From DASQPR01 sp963797675 (lineage in GTDB: Bacteria; Actinomycetota; Actinomycetes; Mycobacteriales; Micromonosporaceae), in assembly GCA_963797675.1 (NCBI GenBank), contig CAWCQQ010000001.1, positions 62,001 through 126,000 on the forward strand: a stretch of DNA of 64,000 nucleotides. Direction: 5' to 3'. The translations under genes were made by a program, and so were the position numbers. Of the stretch, positions 26,918 to 35,975 are shown piece after piece. Positions within the stretch are counted from its first letter, which is position 1. Each line of letters opens with the position of its first letter. Below the pieces are notes generated by a model that saw only the letters and a program-made list of their open reading frames with translations, was not told the DNA's origin and did no database searches.

Positions 26918-27448
26918 GTGGCTGAAAAGACCTATGCGACGCTGTTCACGAACGTCGGCCCGATCAAGGTCGAGCTGTTCGGCAACCAGGCGCCCAAGAC
27001 GGTCCGTAACTTTGTCGAGCTCGCGCAGGGCACGCGCGAGTACACCGACCCGCGTACGCGCGCCGTCGGCAGCGGTCCCTACTACAACGGGACGATCTTC
27101 CACCGGGTGATCAGCGGGTTCATGATCCAGGGTGGGGACCCGACCGGTACCGGCACCGGCGGACCGGGCTATAAGTTCGGTGACGAGGTCACGTCCGAGC
27201 TGACGTTCAACCGGCCGTACCTGCTGGCGATGGCGAATGCCGGACCGGGTACGAACGGTTCGCAGTTCTTCATCACGGTCGGCCCGACGCCGCACCTGAA
27301 CATGAAGCACACGATCTTCGGCGAGGTTGCCGACGACGATTCCCGCAAGACCGTCGACACGATCGCCACGACGCGGGTCGGTCGCAACGACCGTCCGGTG
27401 CAGGATGTCGTGATCGAGCGGGTCGAGGTCGAAACCGTACAGGAGTAG
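26918..27448 (+). CDS. Cyclophilin-type peptidyl-prolyl isomerase
   Basis: A 176-residue cytoplasmic cyclophilin that catalyses cis-trans isomerisation of Xaa-Pro bonds. It has TIFHRVISGFMIQGGDPTGTG (catalytic Arg within FHR), LAMANAGPGTNGSQFFIT, and LNMKHTIFGEV. The GTG at 26918 is chosen because AAGGAG lies seven bases upstream; the open frame extends further but without conserved sequence. There is no signal peptide. In many actinobacteria the same gene (ppiA) lies near the replication origin beside membrane-protein and rhomboid genes, as here. It probably has its own promoter in the divergent gap. Confidence 0.95.
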   Translation: MAEKTYATLFTNVGPIKVELFGNQAPKTVRNFVELAQGTREYTDPRTRAVGSGPYYNGTIFHRVISGFMIQGGDPTGTGTGGPGYKFGDEVTSELTFNRPYLLAMANAGPGTNGSQFFITVGPTPHLNMKHTIFGEVADDDSRKTVDTIATTRVGRNDRPVQDVVIERVEVETVQE

Positions 27449-27630
27449 GCCGACCAGCAATCGGGGCGGTGGGTGTGAGGCGTGGCCTGGCCTGCGGATC
27501 GCGTCGGCGGAGAAGTCGACGATGATGGGTTTCATGGGCGGCGACGACAACGCCGCGAGTCGCCGGGCAGGACGCGGCTCACGCCCGCCAGTCTCGATTG
27601 TTGGTCGGTCTTAGCGCTACTCTTCCGGTC

Positions 27631-28569
27631 ATGACTCAGGTTCCATCCTCGACCACGCCGTTCTGCTATCGGCATCCGTCGCGGGAAACCTACGTCCGAT
27701 GCGTGCGCTGTGACCGGCCGATCTGCCCGGATTGCATGAATCCGGCATCGGTCGGTCACCAGTGCCCCGAATGCGTTGCCGAAGGACGCCGGACCCAACG
27801 CCCGGTGCGTACGGCGTTCGGTGCGACTCGGGCCGGCGTACACGGATATGTCACGATCACGTTGATCGTTATCAATTGTCTGATGCTGCTCGCTTCGGTG
27901 CTGTCGTCCAAAAACATCGGCAATGCGCTGTTCGGCGGCGGACTCGGCTTCGGCGGCAGTACACCGCTGATGGACCACACCGCCGTCATCGGCGAAACGT
28001 TCCACCCGGTCCAAGGCCCGTTGGGTTACTACGGGCCCGGTGGAGTAGCCAACGGCGAGTACTACCGGTTGATCACCGCCATGTTCATGCACTACGGCCT
28101 CATCCATCTGGCCGTGAACATGTACTCGCTATGGATCCTGGGCCGCCCGCTCGAGGCGATGCTCGGCCCTCTCCGGTTCGCCGCCGTCTACCTGGTCTGC
28201 GGCATCGGCGGCAACGTCGCGGCGTACGTGTTCTCGCCGACCGCGGCCAGCGCCGGAGCGTCCACGGCGATCTTCGGCCTGCTCGGCGTGTACTTCTTCG
28301 TGTTGAAGAAGCTGAACCTCAATGCCTCGGCGATCATGCCGGTCATCGTGCTCAATCTCGTCTTCACGTTCACGATCCGTGGCATCTCGATCCCCGGCCA
28401 CATCGGTGGCCTCCTGGTCGGAGCCCTGGTCGGCTACGGCGTCACGCACGCACCGCAGACCCGCCGTACGCAGATCCAGACCGGCGTGATCGCGGGAACG
28501 GTCCTGGTGCTGGCGCTCATCACGGCATGGCAGACGCACCAGTTGAATCAGCTCACGTCGCCCGTCTGA
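27631..28569 (+). CDS. Rhomboid-family intramembrane serine protease with N-terminal zinc-finger
   Basis: A 312-residue membrane protease. Residues 1-50 carry a B-box-like Cys/His cluster (FCYRHPSRE, VRCVRCDRPICPDCM, HQCPEC). Six or seven membrane helices follow. The catalytic serine is in the GASTAIFG motif, preceded by the HYGLIHLAVNMYSLWILGR loop with the conserved His and Asn. The catalytic histidine is in IPGHIGGLLVG. The ATG at 27631 is preferred over a TTG 33 bases upstream. Substrates are unknown. It ends 4 bases from the convergent PH-domain gene. Confidence 0.93.
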   Translation: MTQVPSSTTPFCYRHPSRETYVRCVRCDRPICPDCMNPASVGHQCPECVAEGRRTQRPVRTAFGATRAGVHGYVTITLIVINCLMLLASVLSSKNIGNALFGGGLGFGGSTPLMDHTAVIGETFHPVQGPLGYYGPGGVANGEYYRLITAMFMHYGLIHLAVNMYSLWILGRPLEAMLGPLRFAAVYLVCGIGGNVAAYVFSPTAASAGASTAIFGLLGVYFFVLKKLNLNASAIMPVIVLNLVFTFTIRGISIPGHIGGLLVGALVGYGVTHAPQTRRTQIQTGVIAGTVLVLALITAWQTHQLNQLTSPV

Positions 28570-28573
28570 CGCG

Positions 28574-29077
28574 CTACGGGCGGATCCGCTCCAGCATCTC
28601 GGCCGCCTGATCCGGCGGCATACTGAGGTCGTAGCGGCTGAACAGGTGCAGCGACGCTTCTGTCTCGATCTCCAGGAATCCGGATCGGCGCCGCTTATCG
28701 ACCCGTACGCGATCCACGTCGGCCCACGGGATCCGGCGATGCGACGCGAACCCTTGGATCACCGTGACGCCGTCCGCATCGGCCTCGAGCCGGACCGGGG
28801 CGACCAGGTCGCGTACCAGATAACCGGCGAGCGCCGCCGCGACCACGATGCCGAACCAGCGGCTCGCCGTGTTCGTCTCGAACACCTGCGGGATCGCGGC
28901 GAACGCAATGATGCCGATGCCCTTAGCGACCATCATGGTGCGGTCGACGCGCCATCGAGCGGCGACCAGCGGCGGTGCTTCCGCAGCCTCGTCGGGCTCA
29001 TCCTCGAACGGATCATTCTCGGACGGCTCTTCACCTTCGGGAGCACCTGGCCGGATCTGCACGGTGGGTCCCTTCAT
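28574..29077 (-). CDS. Membrane protein with PH-like (bPH) domain
   Basis: A 167-residue protein. An acidic N-terminal tail (EGEEPSENDPFEDEPDE) is followed by two closely spaced membrane helices (about 45-85). A C-terminal PH-like domain follows, of the type found in actinobacterial proteins next to cyclophilin and rhomboid genes (ADGVTVIQGFASHRRIPW, DVDRVRVDKRRRSGFLEI). The conserved Trp and the final helix ending MLERIRP are present. The ATG at 29077 is the likely start, though the frame is open further upstream. The function is unknown; a role in envelope maintenance is only suggested by context. Confidence 0.8.
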   Translation of the reverse strand: MKGPTVQIRPGAPEGEEPSENDPFEDEPDEAAEAPPLVAARWRVDRTMMVAKGIGIIAFAAIPQVFETNTASRWFGIVVAAALAGYLVRDLVAPVRLEADADGVTVIQGFASHRRIPWADVDRVRVDKRRRSGFLEIETEASLHLFSRYDLSMPPDQAAEMLERIRP

Positions 29078-29183
29078 GGTGGACGGCTGGCCAGCGCCGG
29101 ACCTCATCCAGCGCTGGTTAGCACGATAGTCGCCGCCACCGCCCTCGACCGCCCGCGGTGGCATGATCGGGCGGGCGAGCCGT

Positions 29184-29558
29184 CTAGTCGCGGAGGACTC
29201 GTCCTTGCGCGTCCACGCCGCCGTTGACCAGCATCAAGATTCCGTCGACGACGCCCCAGAAGTGGCCGAGGCCGCACGTGAAGAAGGTGACCACGATCAT
29301 CAAGATGCCGGTCTTGTTGTCGCCGATGTAGAACCGGCCGAGGCCGAGACCGCCAAGCACGATGCCGAGAATTCCGGCGATCACCTTGCTCTTGTCGGAC
29401 AGCGGCCGTCCGTAGACGTCGGTGCCGTAGTACTGCCCCATCGGAATGGGGCCGTAGCCGGGCACCGTGCCGGGCATCGGCTGCTGAACGTAGGGCGGCT
29501 GCGTCGGGTAGCCGTCGACCGGATCGGAGTAGCCGGGCTGGTTAGGGTCATATGTCAC
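29184..29558 (-). CDS. TM2-domain membrane protein
   Basis: A 124-residue protein with a Pro/Tyr/Gly-rich cytoplasmic tail (about 65 residues). The TM2 domain follows, recognisable by SKVIAGILGIVLGGLGLGRFYIGDNKTGIL, quoted here only as residues 57-86, then FFTCGLGHFWGVVDGILML. Two membrane helices are joined by a short DN-containing turn. An in-frame GTG at 29585 could be the start instead; neither has a strong ribosome-binding site. TM2 proteins are widespread and of unknown function. Confidence 0.82.
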   Translation of the reverse strand: MTYDPNQPGYSDPVDGYPTQPPYVQQPMPGTVPGYGPIPMGQYYGTDVYGRPLSDKSKVIAGILGIVLGGLGLGRFYIGDNKTGILMIVVTFFTCGLGHFWGVVDGILMLVNGGVDAQGRVLRD

Positions 29559-29610
29559 AGGCTGAGGGTAGGTCCCGCGCGCCACTACGTCGATGGGATG
29601 ATCGGCTGCG

Positions 29611-29641
29611 CCGGACTACCACATTTCCGGTGGTAGCCCGG
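29611..29641. promoter_or_regulatory. Imperfect dyad in the divergent gap upstream of the TM2 gene
   Basis: CCGGACTACCAC (29611-29622) and GTGGTAGCCCGG (29630-29641) are inverted with one mismatch and a 7-base spacer. The gap lies between two divergently transcribed genes (29558 and 29816), so an operator is as likely as an RNA hairpin. The rest of this 257-base gap shows nothing recognisable. Confidence 0.35.
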
Positions 29642-29815
29642 CGGGTACGCCAATGTGGACTGTCCTTGCACGACCGTGGTCCACTCGTGCGAGTGAACCA
29701 GATTGGTTACGCCGCGTAGCCAGACCGGCATGTTTTATGGGCGAATTGCACGATTTGAACTACATGTCCGTAGTTAGGCCGCATCGTTCGTCAGATACGG
29801 CTCGTTGAGTAGTAC

Positions 29816-30289
29816 ATGGACCCGTTCGATCGGACATTTCTCTCGGCGGCAAACGTTGCCGGGATTCCTATGGCCTCGATCAGTCGGCAGATTCCTCTGC
29901 TCCGGCGATGTGTGGGGCTCGACCAGACCGTTCTTCTGCTGACCCGATGCAGCCTGCTGGACCGGCCACTCGCCGGTGATCACATCATGCTGCTGACGAA
30001 GACGCGGATCATCGTGACATCGGAGAGCCGGATTCTGCACCGGCCGCGCGTACATCTGGATGCCGCCGTCACCACGCTGCGTAACGTGGTGTGGACCGCC
30101 GATCGGCGGCTCACGTCGATCGAGCTGTCCGCAACCGCGCCGGATGGCGTACGCGAACGGTTCATCATCAAGGCCCGGTTGCCAGGCATGATCTGGCATC
30201 TGGAGGCCGCCCTCGGATATGTGTTTCGCCCGGCCACGATCGGCCTCCGCAAGCTCAACCTTTCCGGCCACCTGAGCGCCGCGGCGTAA
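29816..30289 (+). CDS. Small protein of unknown function
   Basis: A 157-residue soluble protein not recognised as a named family. The centre alternates short strands (DHIMLLTKTRIIVTSESRIL, then HRPRVHLDAAVTTLRNVVW and RLTSIELSATAPDG), which fits a PH-like or bPH-2 beta-sandwich. It ends with a helix and ATIGLRKLNLSGHL. The gene is isolated: a divergent gap upstream and a very strong hairpin downstream. The ATG at 29816 has no clear ribosome-binding site and the message may be leaderless. Confidence 0.6.
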   Translation: MDPFDRTFLSAANVAGIPMASISRQIPLLRRCVGLDQTVLLLTRCSLLDRPLAGDHIMLLTKTRIIVTSESRILHRPRVHLDAAVTTLRNVVWTADRRLTSIELSATAPDGVRERFIIKARLPGMIWHLEAALGYVFRPATIGLRKLNLSGHLSAAA

Positions 30290-30297
30290 CTTCCCTC

Positions 30298-30344
30298 GCT
30301 CGGCTGGCAGGTAGATACCTCCCCGGCCTACCTGCCAGCCGAGC
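30298..30344 (+). terminator. Strong 17-base-pair hairpin terminator
   Basis: GCTCGGCTGGCAGGTAG (30298-30314) pairs perfectly with CTACCTGCCAGCCGAGC (30328-30344) across a 13-base loop, nine bases after the stop codon. There is no U-tract, as is common for actinobacterial terminators. Confidence 0.8.
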
Positions 30345-30444
30345 CCCCGTCCGTGCCGGACGAGACGCGGCCTGTACGCAGCCCGTACACAACCCGAACA
30401 TGTCCCGCATATGCACGTGCACGCGTGTCGGACATCATGGTGCA

Positions 30445-31147
30445 GTGAGTGATCAGCCGGGTAAGGGTCTCGTTCTCGTGGTCGAGGACGAGCGGCCGAT
30501 CGCCGATCTCGTCCGGATGTATCTGACACGGGACGGATTCGGCGTACACGTGGAGAGCGACGGCATCGCCGGCCTCGCCGCCGCCCGCCGGCATGCGCCC
30601 GGTCGTCTGCATCCTGGACATCGGCCTGCCCGGCCACGACGGCCTGGAGATCTGCCGCCGCCTGCGCGAGTCCGGCGACTGGACACCGGTGATCTTCCTG
30701 ACCGCCCGGGATGACGAAGTCGACCGCATCGTCGGTCTGGAACTCGGCGCCGACGACTACCTGACGAAACCGTTCAGCCCCCGCGAGCTGGTCGCCCGGA
30801 TCAAGGCAGTTCTGCGGCGTACGGCCGGCGCACCGGAGATCGCCCAGGTACGCCAGGTCGGCCCGGTCACGATCGACGCGAGTCGCCGCCTCGTGCTGGC
30901 CGGCGGCGTGCCGATCGCGCTCACCTCGACCGAGTTCGACCTGCTCGCCCACCTGATGAACCGGCCCGGCCGGGTGTTCACCCGGGAGGAGCTGCTGGCA
31001 TCGGTATGGGGCTACGCCGCGCACGCCGGCACCCGTACGGTCGACGTGCACGTCGCCCAGCTGCGCGGGAAGCTCGGCGAGGCCGGCTCGATGATCCGGA
31101 CGATCCGGGGCGTCGGCTATGCCGCGGATGCGGGACGAGATGCCTGA
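30445..31147 (+). CDS. OmpR/PhoB-type response regulator, one frame break
   Basis: After removing one base near 30595 the gene encodes about 233 residues. The receiver domain has VVEDERPIADLVRMYL, the phosphoacceptor Asp in CILDIGLPGHDG, the Thr in VIFLTARD and the Lys in YLTKPFSP. The winged-helix output domain has SRRLVLAGG, LTSTEFDLLAHLMNRPGRVF, TREELLASVWGY and TRTVDVHVAQLRGKLG. The break falls between AARRH and RPVVCIL, just before the phosphoacceptor. It looks like a spurious G. The start is GTG at 30445. The next gene is its kinase, with the stop and start overlapping. Confidence 0.9.
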
Positions 31148-32660
31148 ACCGATGCCGGAACCGATGTTCGAACCGACCGAGGCGCTCCCGGCCGCGCCCT
31201 ATCCGCTGCCCGCTCCGCCGACCGGACCCTCCCCCTACGCGTCACCGCCACCGGCGCCACGGAGACGATCACCGTTCACGAAGACGCTGACCGCCCGGGC
31301 CGTCCTCGCGACCTGCCTGGCCGCACTGGTCTCGGTGCTGGTCACGGCTGGTGTCGCGTTTCCGCTCGCGATCCGGGCCGGCGAGTCGCAGGCCCGGGCG
31401 ACGCTGCAGGACAAGGCATCACTCGCCGTCGCGGCACTCGAGTCACCAGCGGTCCGGCCCGAGCAGCTCGCTCGTCGGCTGCGACTGCAGAACATCGACA
31501 TTTACTTGATCCGCAACGGCACCGCCGATCATGCCGGTCTTCCGGCGAACGTGGTCAGCCGGATCGCGAACAATCAGGTCGTCACGGATGCGACCGCAAT
31601 CGTGAACGGTCGGCGGGTGCTCGTCGAGGGCAGCCCGCTGCCGGACGGCACGACCGGTGGACCGAGGTCGACACGCGACGGCGTGGTACTCGTACAGACG
31701 AGGGCGGCGGCGGTCGGCGGCACCATCGTGGCCAGGCTATTACTGGCTCTGCTCGCCGGGTTGCTCGCCGGTGGTCTCGCCGGCGCGCTGCTGGCACGCC
31801 GGCTGGCCCGCCCGATCCGCAACGCGGCAATCGTCGCCGGCCGCCTGTCCGCCGGAGATCGCACCGTCCGGCTACGGCCCGAACCGCCGTCCGAGGCGGA
31901 GGATCTCGCGTACGCGTTGAATAACCTGGCTGCGGCGCTTGCGGTCAGCGAGGGCCGCCAGCGCGACTTCCTGCTCTCCATCTCGCACGAACTCCGGACG
32001 CCGCTGACCTCGCTGCGCGGTTACGCCGAGGCGCTTGCCGACGGCGTCGTCGGTCCGGACGACACTCGCCAGGCCGGGCAGACCATGCTGGTCGAGGCCG
32101 GCAACCTGGAACGACTCGTCACCGACCTGCTGTCCCTGGCGCGGCTGGAGGCGGCCGAATTCCCGATCGAGACCGTACCGGTCGAGTTGCTGCAGCTCGC
32201 GAACGATGTCGTCGAGGCATGGTCCGGCCGGTGGGCGAGCACGGGTCTGATCCTCCGGACCGAGCTGCCCCGCGTACCCGTGATCGTCTATACCGATCCG
32301 GGGCGGCTCCGCCAGGTCATCGACGGGCTGCTGGAGAACGCGCTGCGGGTGGTTCCGGCGGGAGCGCCGATCGTGCTCGCGGTCCGCGGCCCGAGTCCGG
32401 CCGCGCCGCACTTCGGATTCATCGAGGTACGCGACGGTGGCCCCGGATTCACTGACGCAGACCTGGCCGTGGTCTTTGAGCGAGGCGCGCTGTACGAGCG
32501 TTACCGCGGCATCCGGAAGGTCGGTTCAGGGCTCGGCCTCGCGCTGGCTGCCGGCCTGGTCCGCAGGCTGGGTGGCGTGATCGAGGCCGGCCATGCCCCC
32601 GAGGGCGGCGCCCGGTTCACTGTGGCGATGCCGACGCTGGCGGCCCGCCGGCGCCCGTGA
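31140..32660 (+). CDS. Membrane sensor histidine kinase, partner of the preceding regulator
   Basis: A 506-residue kinase. After a Pro/Glu-rich start come a membrane helix (about 53-80), an extracytoplasmic sensor of about 120 residues (DIYLIRNGTADHAGLPA), and a second helix (LLLALLAGLLAGGLAGALL). A HAMP domain follows (RRLARPIRNAA), then the phosphoacceptor SHELRTPLTSLRGYAEAL and a GHKL catalytic domain with LLENALRVVP, EVRDGGPGF, FERGALY and GSGLGLALAAGLV. The ATG at 31140 overlaps the regulator's stop, indicating coupling. Upstream ATGs at 31119 and 31128 are alternatives. The signal sensed is unknown. Confidence 0.93.
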   Translation: MPEPMPEPMFEPTEALPAAPYPLPAPPTGPSPYASPPPAPRRRSPFTKTLTARAVLATCLAALVSVLVTAGVAFPLAIRAGESQARATLQDKASLAVAALESPAVRPEQLARRLRLQNIDIYLIRNGTADHAGLPANVVSRIANNQVVTDATAIVNGRRVLVEGSPLPDGTTGGPRSTRDGVVLVQTRAAAVGGTIVARLLLALLAGLLAGGLAGALLARRLARPIRNAAIVAGRLSAGDRTVRLRPEPPSEAEDLAYALNNLAAALAVSEGRQRDFLLSISHELRTPLTSLRGYAEALADGVVGPDDTRQAGQTMLVEAGNLERLVTDLLSLARLEAAEFPIETVPVELLQLANDVVEAWSGRWASTGLILRTELPRVPVIVYTDPGRLRQVIDGLLENALRVVPAGAPIVLAVRGPSPAAPHFGFIEVRDGGPGFTDADLAVVFERGALYERYRGIRKVGSGLGLALAAGLVRRLGGVIEAGHAPEGGARFTVAMPTLAARRRP

Positions 32661-32666
32661 TCTCCG

Positions 32667-32691
32667 GTTGATCCGGCACGCCACGATCAAC
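32667..32691 (+). terminator. Weak hairpin after the histidine kinase gene
   Basis: GTTGATC (32667-32673) and GATCAAC (32685-32691) form a 7-base stem with an 11-base loop, followed by TTGTCTT. It is a plausible but weak terminator. Confidence 0.4.
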
Positions 32692-32774
32692 TTGTCTTAC
32701 GTTCCTCGAACCTTCGGCGAACCGCCTGCACGCATTGGCCAGGCAGAGTGAAGCCTGACGATGAGGAGCAGATC

Positions 32775-33329
32775 ATGAACGTACGCAATCGGATGGGTCT
32801 CGCAATCGCTACTGCGGCGCTCGGAGCGGCCGGCATGCTCGGTCTGGCGGGATGCTCGAGCACGCCGGCCTACGCCGGATCGCTGACCGCCGAACAGACC
32901 GCGCTGACCGCAGCGGGCTTCACCGCGGACGACGTCACGACCGGTACCACCACGAGCACCGCTGCGCCCGGCAATGCCAAGCACCCACGCCTTCGCCGGC
33001 TGGCGATCCGCAAGCTTGCGCTCAAGGGCAAGGTCGAGCACGGCCAGGTGACGGTCGAGACGAAGACCGGCGATCAGACGATCGACGTGCAGCGCGGCAC
33101 GGTCACCGCGATCACCGCGACCACCATGACGGTGAAGTGCACGGACGGCTTCACGCTGACGTGGACGACCAGTGGCCCGCTCAAGGTCATCGAAGCCCGT
33201 ACGCAGATCCAGCCGAGTGCCGTCACGGTCGGCGAGTTCGTCGGCGTGGCCGGCATCCAGGACGGCGCGAACGCCACCGCGAAGCTGGTCGTGATCCCGA
33301 ACAAGCCGGCGGTCTCCACCGGTTCCTGA
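32775..33329 (+). CDS. Exported lipoprotein, DUF5666-like
   Basis: A 184-residue lipoprotein. A signal peptide with the lipobox LGLAGC places the lipidated Cys at about residue 27, followed by SSTPAYAGS. A low-complexity Thr/Ala linker and a basic patch (KHPRLRRLAIRKLALKGK) precede a beta-rich domain with repeated GTVTAITATTMTVKC and GEFVGVAGIQDGANATA, which resembles DUF5666. GAGGAGCAG upstream of the ATG at 32775 is a good ribosome-binding site. It follows a two-component system, so it may be a target or accessory of it. A substrate or partner is not known. Confidence 0.75.
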   Translation: MNVRNRMGLAIATAALGAAGMLGLAGCSSTPAYAGSLTAEQTALTAAGFTADDVTTGTTTSTAAPGNAKHPRLRRLAIRKLALKGKVEHGQVTVETKTGDQTIDVQRGTVTAITATTMTVKCTDGFTLTWTTSGPLKVIEARTQIQPSAVTVGEFVGVAGIQDGANATAKLVVIPNKPAVSTGS

Positions 33330-33417
33330 CCCGTACGACTATGCTGCGACAAGCGCAAACCCGGCCATTCGGCCCTCGGAGCGACCGCAGCATTCGTCCC
33401 ATCGGCGAAGGAGACCC

Positions 33418-35066
33418 ATGATCGATCGGACCACGATCGACGCACTGTTCCCCTCGGATCTTCCGGAGCCGGAGGTCTGGGAGCAGCGGTATCCGACGCG
33501 AACTCTGGTCGACGGCGCGATGGTCACACGCTTCTGCCCGAGCCCGACCGGGCACATGCACATCGGCGGCATCTATGCCGCGATGCTCGACAAGGACCTG
33601 GCGGTTCACTCCGACGGTACGTACTTCGTCCGGATCGAGGACACCGATCAGGCCCGCGAGATCGAAGGCGCGAAGGAACAGTTCGCCACCGCGTTCGCGT
33701 ACTTCGACGTCGAGCCGCTCGAGGATGACGGCAACGGCAGCTACGGCCCTTACCTGCAGTCCGAACGGGCCGAGCACCTACCTGACGTACGTGCGGCATC
33801 TGCTCCGGGCCGGTCGGGCCTACCTGTGCTTCGCCTCGCGAGAGGAGCTCGCCGCCGCGACCGCGGAACAGCAGGCGGTGAAGGTGCCGACCGGCTACTA
33901 CGGGAAGTGGGCGCCGTGGCGGGACGCATCGGATGACGACGTGTCCGAGGCACTGGCCGCCGGCCGGCCGTACGTGGTGCGGTTCCGCTCGCCAGGTGTC
34001 GCCGGCCGGCGCGTGGAGTACGTCGACGCTATCCGCGGTCGCATCGAGACCGAGGACAACTACAACGATGTCGTGATCCTCAAGAGTTCCGACCAGGCGC
34101 TGCGTCTGCCCACCTATCACTTCGCCCACGCCGTCGATGACCATCTGATGCGCGTGAGCCTGGTTCTGCGCGCCGAGGAGTGGCTCCCGTCGGTGCCGCT
34201 GCACCTGCAGCTGTTCGATGCCCTCGCGTTCGAGCGGATCGAGTACGCCCACATCGCCCAACTCCTGAAGAAGGAGGGTGCGAGCAAGCGGAAACTCTCC
34301 AAGCGCAAGGACCCGGAGGCGTCCGTCGATTTCTACGTCGAGGCCGGATATCCCGTTCCGGCCGTGCTCTACTACCTGCGCGGTCTGGCCAACGGCCGCT
34401 TGGCGGAGCTGCCCCTGGCCGTCGCGCTCGCCGACTCCGATTCGGCTGGCGGACTGCGGTTCGTCCGGTTCCCTGGTCGATCTGGTCAAGCTCGAAGACA
34501 TCTGCGCCGACTACGTAGCGACGATGTCGCCGGACGAGATCTACGGCGACGGTGCTGGCGTGGTCGGCGACGTACGACCCGGAGTTGGAACGGGCGCTGG
34601 TCGCGGACCGCGACATCGCGCTGCGGGCGCTGACGATCGAGCGCAGCGACGTCGCGAACCCGCGCAAGGACCTGCAAGAAGTGGTCCGACTTCCGGACCA
34701 TCTACGGATACTTCCTCAACGACCTGTTTTTGCTGGTAACCGACCTGTCGGAGACTCCGCTGGGCAGTCTCTCGTCGGACGTCATCCGCGCGTACGCGGC
34801 GGACTTCATCGAGACGTACCGGAGCCTGGAGGATCCGCAGGAGTGGTTCGATCAGATCCGGGCACTCGCCGACGCGGCAGGGATTCGCACCCAGCCCCAA
34901 GGAGCACAAGGCCGATCCGGCCCGATTCCACGGATCAATCCGCGAGGCGGCGCAGATCATCCGGATCGCACTGACCGGCTCGACGCGAAGCCCCGATCTT
35001 CAAGCGGTCGCCCTGACCCTCGGCCACGATGAGGTCATACGCCGAGTTCGTGCCCTGGTCGGTTAG
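33418..35066 (+). CDS. gltX: Glutamyl-tRNA synthetase, clostridial-type, five frame breaks
   Basis: Repaired, the gene encodes about 547 residues. An N-terminal extension (YPTRTLVDGAMVTRFCPSP) precedes the HIGH-type motif TGHMHIGG, then FVRIEDTDQAREIEGA. The core has GYYGKWAPWRD and HFAHAVDDHLM, the KMSKS-type motif KRKLSKRKD, and the end KEHKADPARFHGSIREAAQI with IRIALTGSTRSPDL. This layout matches the longer GluRS subgroup common in clostridia, not the usual actinobacterial enzyme. Frame breaks lie near 33775, 34468, 34548, 34675 and 34896, each a net +1. No internal stops disrupt the repaired frame, so sequence error is preferred to decay. Confidence 0.82.
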
Positions 35067-35075
35067 CCCGGATCG

Positions 35076-35907
35076 TCAGCGCAGCTCGGCCATGCAGCAC
35101 TTGATGCTGCCGCCGCCCTTCTTCAACTCGGCCAGGTCCACCAGGATCGGGTGTGAAGCCCATGCCTCCGAGGCGACGAGCCAGCGCCGTGCACTCGCTG
35201 TTCAGGAGCACGTTGCGGCCGTCCGAGACGAGGTTGAGCCCGAACGCCAGCGCATCCTCCTCGGTCGCGATGACCGCGTCCGGGAACAGCTGCCGCAGCA
35301 CGGCCTGCGCGGACTCGGAGAACGCGGCCGGGTAGTAGATGATGTTCGCGTCGTCGAGCGCGGCCAGCGCGGTGTCGAGGTGGTAGAAGCGCGGGTCGAC
35401 CAGCCGCAGCGAGATCACCGGGCGGCCGAGCACCTCCTGCGCCTCGGCGTGGGCGGCGGGTTCGGTCCGGAAGCCGTACCCGGCGAGGATCAGGCCGCCG
35501 TGCGCGTCCGGCAGGTAGGTGAAGTCGCCCTCGCCCTCGTTCGTCTCGGTCGGCGCGACGAAACGCCACTCGTCCGGACGGGCCTCGTAGAACTCACGGT
35601 GCGCGACGGCCTCGGCCATCCGCTGCGGGTACTTGAACCGGGCGCCGTACACGACGCCGTCGACCGAGAACGCGCCGTTCGCGGCGAACACCATGTCCGG
35701 CAGGCCCGTGCCCGGCGCCAACGTGTGCACGGTGTGGCCGAGGTCGGTGACCGCGTCCCGGAGCATCGTCCACTGCTTGACCGCGAGTTCGGTGTCGACC
35801 GGCCGGGTGGTGTCCATCCACGGGTTGATGGCGTACTCCACCACGTAGTTTTCCGGCGGGCACATCAGGAAGGTCCGGGTGCGCATCTCGCGATCAAGTG
35901 CCGTCAT
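35076..35907 (-). CDS. ddaH: Dimethylarginine dimethylaminohydrolase-like amidinotransferase-fold enzyme, one frame break
   Basis: A guanidino-modifying enzyme (DDAH/arginine-deiminase superfamily) that would hydrolyse methylated arginine or a related substrate to citrulline. It has MCPPENYVVEYAINPWM, MVFAANGAFSVDG, the catalytic His region RFYHLDTALAALDD and NVLLNSECTALARRL. The uncorrected frame runs into a meaningless tail. Deleting one base near 35148 gives GFTPILVDLAELKKGGGSIK followed by CCMAELR and a stop at 35076, restoring the catalytic cysteine and a 276-residue length. The divergent Lrp gene 68 bases away is its probable regulator. Confidence 0.88.
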
Positions 35908-35975
35908 GATGACTAAGAGTAGGTATGCTCCGGAGACGATGACAGATGGAAATCTTGCGCGAAGGAGCCGAAACG

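Noticed and set aside
33418..35066. Calling gltX a pseudogene
   Set aside because: All five breaks are +1 and the repaired protein is full length with intact motifs and no stop codons. Neighbouring genes show the same error type.
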